From: Candidatus Cloacimonadota bacterium
GTDB lineage: Bacteria > Cloacimonadota > Cloacimonadia > Cloacimonadales > Cloacimonadaceae
Reading direction: 5' to 3'
DNA: 36,282 bases
Assembly: GCA_027318475.1 (NCBI GenBank)
Contig: DAHVPC010000010.1
Location: 1-36,282, forward strand
The notes beneath the pieces were generated by a model. That model worked only from the letters and a program-made list of their open reading frames with translations, was not told the DNA's origin and ran no database searches. This document shows positions 25,543-32,686 of the stretch, piece after piece (the first letter of the stretch is position 1; each line of letters opens with the position of its first letter). Made by a program: the position numbers and the translations under genes.

Positions 25543-25750
25543 AATACTTCCTCTATAGATTGTAATAAAATTGTTACCTGTCGATTGAAGCAAGTTTCGG
25601 TGCAAACCGGGAGATATCTGCGTGAATTTCACCTGATACCGGGTAACTCTTTGTAAATAATGCTCATGCGAGTGTGTCCCAAACCTTGGCGCTAACCTGG
25701 CTTGGCTGGTAAACGCAGTCACCACGCCATCTGGATCAAGATAATGAGCG

Positions 25751-28700
25751 TCAATCGGAGCCGTTGTTTACGGCAATGATCCGGTAAAAAGCCCGGGGAC
25801 TGTTCTCAATATCCTCGAACGTGGTCAGGGCGGTGGCGGCCACGAAGGAGTACTGGCCATCAGGCTCGGAAGCCCGGTAAATGTGGTATTCCGCGGCATT
25901 CGGAACAGACTCCCAACTGAGTGTGATGCCCGAACCGGAATGGCTGAGTTGAGTGATCAGAGGTGTGGCTAGAGCTGACAGAAAAACCGTAACCGTTACT
26001 GAATCGGCGCTTTGGCCATAGCCATCGCTGATGGTGAAGGTCAGTTCCTCAGAGCCATGCCAATCCTCAACCGCGAAAAATGTGACCAGCAAACCATCGA
26101 TGGTGGGCAGAACATGCGTATTCCCGGCGCAGCCGAGGGTCAGGGCATGGCCGTCCGCATCGCTCACAAAGGGTGAGAAATCCACCGCCAGGCTGTCATT
26201 GATGTCAAAACTGAAGACAGCGGGAAGTTCTATGGACGGCGGATTGTTGGTCACTGTTAGCTGCACGTCCACGTGTTGCAGCGGCTCGAACTGGTCGTTG
26301 GAAGCGATCTGCAGCGTGGTTTGGTGGGTTCCGGGAGCCAGACCAGTGGAGTTGAAGGTGCAGGTGACCGCCTGGTTTCCGCTGCCTGCAATGGTTCCTG
26401 AGACTGGAGAGCAACTGAACCAATCGGCGGTATCGAGTTCCGAGACCACGAAAAGCAGGTTCTGGCTGCCGCTGTTGCTGATCGTGAAATGTGCCTGGGA
26501 ACTCGCCCCGATGGGCAAAACCGCCTCCAGGCTTGTCACGTCGATGTTGATGGTGGGCGGAATGTAGCCGCTGCCGCTCACTGCGATGGCCACGCTGGGA
26601 TTGGCTCCGTCATTACTGGAGATAACCACGTTATCGTTGAAATCCGCGACTGCGTTGGGCGCGAAAGTGAGTTCGTAGGCCTGGCTGGAACCAGCGCCAA
26701 TCGAAAATCCAAGCGTGTTGCGGCCCGAATTGCCTGTCTGCGTCAATGTCGGAGCCGCTGCTGCGGATCTGTCAGCTTCCGCAACTGAGTATCCTGCGGG
26801 AGTGGAGATGGAGCCCGTGAGAGCCAGATCGCCTGAGTTGTCGATAGTAAACTGCCGCACCTGGCTGCTTCCCAGGACCAGGGCTCCAAAAGTAAGTGAA
26901 AGAGGATTCACTTCGATCTGCGGGGCGGGATCCGGATACTGCAAAGTGAGGCGGATGTTGGGACGGCGGTTCCTGACCAGCCCCCCGGTAAAAACATTGG
27001 TCTGATCGGCCACATCGCTCCAAATGAAGCAATAGCCGCTTGTTGCCGCCGTATATTCAAGCGTCCCGGTGTCGCTGGCTGTGGGCACCAAGCCGAAAGC
27101 AGTGTCCACCAGGATGTTGTCCGTGCCGTTCCAGGAGAAGGGAGCGGAGAAGTTCAGCATGTGGTAGCCGCCGCTGACAGGCATGTACGAGGGATTGCTG
27201 TAGGTGGTCGCCAGGCCGGTTGCCGAATGCCAGTCCGCCGCTGAACTTGCGGTCGTGTGTTTCATCCGCACTACAAAGTTGGTCAAGGGCAGGTTTGGCG
27301 ACGTCACCACTTTGAAACCCAGGGCGGTGATCAGGGCTGGACCCACGACACCAGCGGCGTTCAGTTCAGCGGCTGTATAAACCGATTGGCCGTGGTTGCT
27401 GTTGTTGGTGATGCTGATGGGGCTGTTTTGCGCGCCTGTGGTTACGGAAGTTCCAGTACCCAGGATGACTGAGACCGTTGAGCCCGGAGTGGCCTCCACT
27501 GTGGGCGTAGGCGAAGATTCTCCGCCGGTGTAGACTGCGGTCAGATAGTAACTATAGGTGGTGCCGTTCACCACGGCGCTGTCTGTGTAATTCAAGCCAG
27601 AGACCGTGGCGAGCAGAGCGCCGTCCCGGAGTACTTTATAATTGACGGGAGTCCCGAAAGCAGGGACCTGCCACGCCAGATTCACGTAGCCGTTGCCTGC
27701 CAAAGCTGTGAAGTTCACCGGCGGATTATAGGCGGAAAGGGCGTTCAGGGCGGAATTGGCGTTGACCATGCCGTAGCCGGTGTAGCGGTCCCAACCGGTT
27801 CCTCCATCATAGGTCATGTCTGTGGCCGTGCTGGTCATGATGAGGCGCAGTTGCTCGGGTGTCAGCGACGGTTCCTTGGACAGGATCAGGGCCGCGACGC
27901 CCGCTGCATAAGGCGTGGCGCAGGATGTGCCGTTGAACCACATATAGTAGTTCGTGGTTGAGTAGCCGACTGATCCGACCAGGTCGGTAGCGGGTAGGAT
28001 CGTGGGAGCCATGATGTCCACTGCGTCACGGTGGTTTTGGGTGGCGATGCCGTAATTGGATCCCCACCAGTATTCCCCATCCGAGGAAGTGGTGCTTTTA
28101 CGTTGGCCGGTCGGACTGGCAGCGCCAACGCTGATCACTTTATTGTGGTTGGAGGGATAGGCGATGCTGGAGGCGTTGCTGTTGGCGGTGGCGGCGAATA
28201 AGGCCACACCGTGGTTGTAGGCGTATTCGAGCGCTGCGTCGGTTGAGGGTGAATCGCCTTCGACCATTCCGCCTTCCGCTCCGAAACTCATGCTGGCGAC
28301 GTCCACGTTATAATCCCCGGCATGTGTCAACGCGTTCTCGATCGCCGTGAAGCCTAAGTCCCCCGCGGAATTGGCGATCTTGAGGGGCATCACGCTGCAG
28401 CCACCGGCAATGCCCGCCACGCCCAAGGCGTTGTTGGCACGGCCAGCTGCGACTCCGGAACAGGAAGTTCCGTGTCCGGGATCAGCGCTGTCATCCATCG
28501 GGTTGCTGTCGTTATCGCCGTAATCGTAGCCCGGTACGAGGCGCAGATCGGGATGCGTGGTGTCCACTCCGGTATCGATGATGGCGATCACAATGCTGGC
28601 GGAACCGTAGATTTGGGTTTGATCCCAGGCCAGTTGGGCATCCGCGTCGAAACCAATGGTGCCCACGCCAGGTCCGGTATGGCCGCCAGACTGGTAAACA

Positions 28701-29173
28701 GGCAATTGCGCGGTGTTGTTATGCCCCCAGTTGTTGGCGTAATAGGTGTCGTTGGGAACCATAGTGTTGTAGGCGTAGTATTCCGGAATGGCTTCTTCGA
28801 TGAAGCGGTTGGCCTTGAAGGAGGCGATGGCTTGTTCCACGCTGGCCCGGCCATCCAGTTCCACCAGAAACCAGCGGTCCCAGCCAGTCTTTTCCGCCCA
28901 GGCGGTGTCTTTGACCTGGCGATGGGCGCGGATTACCTTCAGGCCGCCGTTGACGCTCATCAGTTGGTCCAGTTCGTTGATCCCGAAGCCAGCTGTTTCG
29001 GCGTACAGCCCCAGGGGCAAGTTGGCGCGCGAAGCCGCCTCGGAAGAGAGTTTTATCTTGATCAGGCTGGCAGCGTACCGGGGACGCTCACCCATGTTTT
29101 GCTTCAATGCCGCAGCAGTCAGCAGACTGGCTGTGAGAGCCAGAACAGATATCAGGAGCAGGATTTTTGGCAT
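25751..29173 (-). CDS. Secreted subtilisin-like (S8) protease with long modular C-terminus
   Basis: 1,140 aa. Signal peptide MPKILLLISVLALTASLLTA, a propeptide to about 130, then a complete subtilase domain: IAIIDTGVDTTHPDL (Asp200), GHGTSCSGVAAG (His234), FAATANSN (oxyanion region, with Thr before Ala-Asn) and FNGTSCATPYAAGV (Ser417). All three catalytic residues are present, so it is probably active outside the cell. After about residue 483: FnIII, a VILGTGTS...NHGQSVYTAAELNAAG domain, choice-of-anchor-D domains (ITVNPLSLTFG-type), an Ig-like domain (IELPAVFSFDINDSLAVDF) and a last FnIII ending RAFYRIIAVNNGSD. This tail is homologous to the C25 protein's tail throughout. The ribosome site (AAGGA) is rather far from ATG. 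Confidence 0.92.
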   Translation of the reverse strand: MPKILLLISVLALTASLLTAAALKQNMGERPRYAASLIKIKLSSEAASRANLPLGLYAETAGFGINELDQLMSVNGGLKVIRAHRQVKDTAWAEKTGWDRWFLVELDGRASVEQAIASFKANRFIEEAIPEYYAYNTMVPNDTYYANNWGHNNTAQLPVYQSGGHTGPGVGTIGFDADAQLAWDQTQIYGSASIVIAIIDTGVDTTHPDLRLVPGYDYGDNDSNPMDDSADPGHGTSCSGVAAGRANNALGVAGIAGGCSVMPLKIANSAGDLGFTAIENALTHAGDYNVDVASMSFGAEGGMVEGDSPSTDAALEYAYNHGVALFAATANSNASSIAYPSNHNKVISVGAASPTGQRKSTTSSDGEYWWGSNYGIATQNHRDAVDIMAPTILPATDLVGSVGYSTTNYYMWFNGTSCATPYAAGVAALILSKEPSLTPEQLRLIMTSTATDMTYDGGTGWDRYTGYGMVNANSALNALSAYNPPVNFTALAGNGYVNLAWQVPAFGTPVNYKVLRDGALLATVSGLNYTDSAVVNGTTYSYYLTAVYTGGESSPTPTVEATPGSTVSVILGTGTSVTTGAQNSPISITNNSNHGQSVYTAAELNAAGVVGPALITALGFKVVTSPNLPLTNFVVRMKHTTASSAADWHSATGLATTYSNPSYMPVSGGYHMLNFSAPFSWNGTDNILVDTAFGLVPTASDTGTLEYTAATSGYCFIWSDVADQTNVFTGGLVRNRRPNIRLTLQYPDPAPQIEVNPLSLTFGALVLGSSQVRQFTIDNSGDLALTGSISTPAGYSVAEADRSAAAAPTLTQTGNSGRNTLGFSIGAGSSQAYELTFAPNAVADFNDNVVISSNDGANPSVAIAVSGSGYIPPTINIDVTSLEAVLPIGASSQAHFTISNSGSQNLLFVVSELDTADWFSCSPVSGTIAGSGNQAVTCTFNSTGLAPGTHQTTLQIASNDQFEPLQHVDVQLTVTNNPPSIELPAVFSFDINDSLAVDFSPFVSDADGHALTLGCAGNTHVLPTIDGLLVTFFAVEDWHGSEELTFTISDGYGQSADSVTVTVFLSALATPLITQLSHSGSGITLSWESVPNAAEYHIYRASEPDGQYSFVAATALTTFEDIENSPRAFYRIIAVNNGSD

Positions 29174-29463
29174 TTTCAGATAGTTCCTTTAGATGGTGTA
29201 TTCTTTGGGAGCAGGAAAAACGGGACTTAGAGTTCTGTCAAGTAAATGTTTGGCAGGGGGTAACCTTTTCAATTTGATATTAAATTCGGCTCTCTTTTCA
29301 ATCGAGTCGATGAATCGGGTTGATCGAACTTATGTTCGATAATGGTTGGTGAAGTTACTTTAACTGATCTGCTTAAAACGGCATATGCTTGATTAAGGTG
29401 AATGTTATCCTTCACGTGCATTACTTGCTTTATCAGCGTAGGCCGGGCAGACTGTGCCCGAGG
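29174..29463. other. Intergenic region upstream of the S8 protease
   Basis: No gene seen. It holds a TTGACA box (29241-29236, minus strand) about 63 bases before the protease start, and a perfect 7-base inverted repeat ATCGAAC-TTAT-GTTCGAT (29323-29340) of unknown role. Confidence 0.5.
29213..29241 (-). promoter_or_regulatory. Possible promoter of the S8 protease gene
   Basis: Perfect TTGACA at 29241-29236, then 17 bases and TTTCCT, a poor -10. Position about 40-68 bases before the ATG at 29173. Confidence 0.35.
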
Positions 29464-32145
29464 TCAATAGTTTCTTGTTTGAAAGGTTTTGCCAGTTGCT
29501 GGTGCAGGTATCTGCGACTGCAGGCCGGTGTTGAGGCGCCAATGCAGATTGAGGTCAGAGGGCAGAACTGCTCCGCTGAGGTCAAAATCCGCCGCGAGGT
29601 ATCCGTACAAGCCCGTTTGCACGCGCCAATGGAGGTTCAGATCGGAGGGCAGGACGCTCCCGCTTTGATCTGCGTCGCCGGAAACCATGGCCAAAACCCC
29701 CGGCTCCACCTGTTTAACGCCCGCCTGATTGCCTCCATACACTGAACCGGGTAGGCTCAGATCGATAAGGGGCGCGGCGTCTGGAGTGAGAGCCAGAGTG
29801 TGGGCTGAAGCGGACATTATCCCCAAATGGTTGCGGTGTCTCAAAATGATGTAATAGTCCGTCGCAGAGCATTCCGCGAAAACAAGCACGGGGTTTCCCG
29901 CCAGATCGGCCAATTCTCCATTTTCCAGTAAAAAGGCGCTCTGAGACTTCTCCACAGGACCCGTGGCGGACGTTCTGAGCTGCAGATAAACCCAGTCCAC
30001 GATGAAGTGCGGGGCAACATCCGGCAGCGCGTCAACGCCGTGCTCCGGGTTGTAGGGGGACGTCAGCGGTAGCACTGCGGCAAGGTTGTGCTCCATGGAT
30101 CCCCCGCTTTGATAAGGCCCTTGCAGAAAGGCTTTGGCCCTTGCATAAAGTTGCGGATGGAATGCTGTTCCAGAGACAGGGGTACTCACAATGGGATTAT
30201 CGGCGTCGTTGCTGCTGATCTCCAGGCTGCCGGAATAGTCCCGCGCTTCCGTAGGCGCGAAGGTCAGTTCGAAAGCCAGGCTGGATTCCGCGCCAATGGA
30301 GAAATCCAATGTATTGCGTGTTCCGGGGGCGGAAAGCGCGCTCCATTCTTGCTTCCGCTGCGTTCTCAATCCCTCAGCCACAGTATATCCCTCGGGAGTG
30401 GCAATGCTGCCCAGAAGCGTGGCGTCGCCTGAGTTGTGGACGTAGAACTGCAATATCGCTGAAGAGCCCACAGCCTGCGCACCGAAATCCAGCGCCAACG
30501 GTTCGACGGCTATGCACGGCGGTTCCGGATACAGCGTCACTTCGTTGGAAAGGCTGGAATACTCCCCGTTTTTATCCACGGCCCGGATCTGGAAATAGTG
30601 CTGCAGCGAGGTGTCCAAGCCCGTTATCTTGATCGTTTCGCAGCCTTGTGAAGCCAGGAAGGGATAGTCGTAGCGGTCATAGAGCCAGAAGTTGCTTCCG
30701 GAGATGGGTACGCGCGCGCAGAGTATCTCGTAGGAGTGGAAATCGTAGGCTGAGCTGCGATTCCAGGCCAGAGTGACGCTGTCTTCCGTCCAAGCCGTGA
30801 TCGCCAGATCAGTCGGAGTGCTGGGCGGTGCCAGGTCGTCCATTGCGAACGCTGCGTCCAGAACGCTCTCCATGTCGGCGATCCAGCGTCCGTAGTAGGC
30901 CAGGAAATTGGTGAACAGGTTGTTCCAGTCCCAATCCCCATTCGGGTTGTTCCATCCGTAGAACCACTCGTAGTTATTGGCGTTTTCGCGGTAGGATGAG
31001 GGAAGTTCGTCCATTTCGGCGTGAAAGAAGGGCTCATAAGAGTCATAATCGTTCCAGCCGCTCAGCGTGTAGAGCATCTGCCGGTTTTGTGAGTAGGCGG
31101 GCAGATCGACATTGCTGTTCACCGCGACGCTATGCTCGCCATCCTCAAAAGTGAAGGCGTGAACCGAGTATTTGACGGCATAGAAACCGTTGATGCCCAC
31201 CTCGGAATTGTTTCCCACCTCATCCTCCGGCACCATCAAATACTCCCCGGAGTTGATCAGGTCGTGCTTGAGGCTGGAAAGATCCCGGATCGGCAGATTG
31301 GGGCAGAGTTTGTTGTTGCCCGCGGAGATCTGCACGTTGGCAAAACCGTCGTGGTCGTTCCAATCGTAGGAGTGGATCTGGGCCGACCATTCCCGGGCGT
31401 CAAATTCGCTGCGGATCAGGTTGGCAAACCGCTGGTAGGCGCTGTTGAAGGGATGTTCCGCGTTGCGTGACGGATCGCTGAGGGATTTGCCGTTGTCGTA
31501 GATGCCGACGTTGTTCCAGCGGACTTCGCGGCCCGCCCCGTTGATGAGCAGAAACTTCGCGTTCCAGGTTTGGAAGGCGTTCAGAGCGAATGCCGGTGCG
31601 GGAAAATCGTCGCAGGGATGGGGCACGGAAACCAGGATGGGACGCGTGCCGGCAGGATTGTAAACATACAAGCCCCAGCCATAAGCGAACGCCCCGTGTT
31701 CGTCGTCCGTGGTCGTGGCGGTGCCGTTGTCGTCGGAATAGAGCGGATCCGGCAGTTCCCGGATCAGGTAAAAAGTGCGGGCGGTGTCGGAATCGTGGAA
31801 CTCCACGATCTCGAAGGGCATTCCGGCCAGATCCAGAGTAACCTGAGCAGTAGCGTAATTTCCGGCCAGGAATAAATCCAGAGCGCGCTCCCAGGTGTTC
31901 AGTTTCTCACGGGTGGGATCGATCAGGAAGTCGCCGAAACCGTTGGTTTGTGCGTCGTAAGGGGCGTAGTCGTTGTATTCGGGATTGGCGATGCCTTCTG
32001 CTAGGTGGGCGATCCAGCAATCATAGCCCGCTCCAGGCCCGTCGCCATAGAGAAAGGCGCGCAGGGAACCGCTTTCCACGCAGATCGCGGACGCTGGAAC
32101 CAAGAAAAAAAACAACAGCAGCGCGGCCATAAACTTCCTGATCAT
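29464..32145 (-). CDS. Secreted multidomain protein with dockerin-like C-terminal repeats, N-terminal domain unassigned
   Basis: 893 aa from ATG 32145; the track's TTG at 32157 adds four codons before the signal peptide (MIRKFMAALLLFFFLVPASA). The N-terminal 430 residues form an unassigned domain rich in Asp, His and aromatic residues, with RPILVSVPHPCDDFPAPAF and IHSYDWNDHDGFANVQ. The SVPHP motif recalls N-formylglutamate-amidohydrolase-like or metallopeptidase folds, but I cannot assign it. Next come an FnIII domain (about 441-545), a choice-of-anchor-D domain (about 545-660: CIAVEPLALDFGAQAVGSSAILQF, related to those in the two proteases) and, near the end, two dockerin-like calcium loops (GDADQSGSVLPSDLNLHWR and ADFDLSGAVLPSDLNLHWR). 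Predicted extracellular and perhaps tethered through its tail. Confidence 0.78.
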   Translation of the reverse strand: MIRKFMAALLLFFFLVPASAICVESGSLRAFLYGDGPGAGYDCWIAHLAEGIANPEYNDYAPYDAQTNGFGDFLIDPTREKLNTWERALDLFLAGNYATAQVTLDLAGMPFEIVEFHDSDTARTFYLIRELPDPLYSDDNGTATTTDDEHGAFAYGWGLYVYNPAGTRPILVSVPHPCDDFPAPAFALNAFQTWNAKFLLINGAGREVRWNNVGIYDNGKSLSDPSRNAEHPFNSAYQRFANLIRSEFDAREWSAQIHSYDWNDHDGFANVQISAGNNKLCPNLPIRDLSSLKHDLINSGEYLMVPEDEVGNNSEVGINGFYAVKYSVHAFTFEDGEHSVAVNSNVDLPAYSQNRQMLYTLSGWNDYDSYEPFFHAEMDELPSSYRENANNYEWFYGWNNPNGDWDWNNLFTNFLAYYGRWIADMESVLDAAFAMDDLAPPSTPTDLAITAWTEDSVTLAWNRSSAYDFHSYEILCARVPISGSNFWLYDRYDYPFLASQGCETIKITGLDTSLQHYFQIRAVDKNGEYSSLSNEVTLYPEPPCIAVEPLALDFGAQAVGSSAILQFYVHNSGDATLLGSIATPEGYTVAEGLRTQRKQEWSALSAPGTRNTLDFSIGAESSLAFELTFAPTEARDYSGSLEISSNDADNPIVSTPVSGTAFHPQLYARAKAFLQGPYQSGGSMEHNLAAVLPLTSPYNPEHGVDALPDVAPHFIVDWVYLQLRTSATGPVEKSQSAFLLENGELADLAGNPVLVFAECSATDYYIILRHRNHLGIMSASAHTLALTPDAAPLIDLSLPGSVYGGNQAGVKQVEPGVLAMVSGDADQSGSVLPSDLNLHWRVQTGLYGYLAADFDLSGAVLPSDLNLHWRLNTGLQSQIPAPATGKTFQTRNY
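29521..29680 (-). repeat. Tandem dockerin-like calcium-loop repeat within the 29464-32145 gene
   Basis: Two units of about 69 bases, offset by 87 bases, encode SGSVLPSDLNLHWRVQTGL and SGAVLPSDLNLHWRLNTGL, each preceded by a D-x-D-x-S-G calcium-loop pattern. The DNA units are clearly similar, so the repeat is either a recent duplication or is constrained at protein level. Confidence 0.75.
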
Positions 32146-32341
32146 AACACCTGCCAAATCGAATTTGCAATTCCATTCCCCTATAAAACCTACTCCAAAT
32201 CAGTCAAGGTTTATTTCGGGATGGCTGCCGGGCAAGCCTGCCTGGCTTTTCACCTTAAAACGGCTCATCTGCCGGAATCCGAGACAAGTCTTTGCCGCAG
32301 CGCAAGTTTCCTGGCCATTCTGCAGTTGGATCCCGCGGGTT

Positions 32342-32439
32342 GCAGTCAATCAAGTGTCAATCAAGCCTCAATCAAGTGTCTATTATAGACGCTTGATTGA
32401 CTAGTGATAGACAAGTGATTGACGCTAACCCCCCAGGGC
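32342..32439 (-). repeat. 98-bp palindromic element of 11-bp units, copy 2 (inverted relative to copy 1)
   Basis: The core (32345-32423, 79 bp) reads GTCAATCAAGT, GTCAATCAAGC, CTCAATCAAGT, centre GTCTATTATAGAC, then GCTTGATTGAC, TAGTGATAGAC, AAGTGATTGAC. The centre is a perfect 5-base stem with a 3-base loop. The flank GCTAACCCCCCAGGGC (32424-32439) is the reverse complement of copy 1's left flank at 15 of 16 positions, and GCA on the other side matches TGC in copy 1. Confidence 0.87.
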
Positions 32440-32625
32440 AAAGCGGGAAATTCTTTACCATAGAGAATGTTATATGGCACATATATGCGATGCCTGGGGC
32501 GGATAATTGCCGGCAATGGACTACGAGCGGGTGCAAGGATCCAGATTTGCCCGGAAGGAGCAAAGGCAGGCCCGAATATTGCCAGCCGTGGCTGGAACAT
32601 GCTCCCATCCGCTAAGGATTAAGCC

Positions 32626-32653
32626 TTGCCAAACCACTTATAATGGATATCAT
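32626..32653 (+). promoter_or_regulatory. Candidate copA promoter
   Basis: TTGCCA (32626-32631), a 16-base spacer and TATCAT (32648-32653), each five of six to consensus, about 33 bases before ATG 32687. The inverted repeat CATATC-AGATA-GATATG (32651-32667) overlaps the end of the -10 box and the likely transcription start, where a repressor could act. The repeat alone is not statistically striking. Confidence 0.5.
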
Positions 32654-32686
32654 ATCAGATAGATATGCTTTAAGGAACCAACCATC

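Larger units (their letters stand above)
32146..32686. other. Intergenic region between divergent genes, with palindrome copy 2 and the copA promoter
   Basis: 541 bases without a convincing gene. Short ORFs (32165-32404, 32361-32615) cross the palindrome in several frames and lack ribosome sites. The region holds the 98-bp palindromic element (32342-32439) and the copA promoter and operator-like repeat. No clear -35/-10 pair was seen for the minus-strand gene starting at 32145. Confidence 0.6.

Noticed and set aside
29323-29340. Perfect 7-base inverted repeat ATCGAAC-TTAT-GTTCGAT as a terminator or operator
   Set aside because: No T-run follows, it is not at a promoter box, and about two such repeats per spacer length are expected by chance in a window of this size. 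Kept only as a note.
32165-32615. Short ORFs crossing the 11-mer palindrome in several frames (similar ones at 9691-9898)
   Set aside because: The repeat is open in several frames because its unit lacks stops; the ORFs have no ribosome sites, differ between the two copies outside the repeat and look like by-products.
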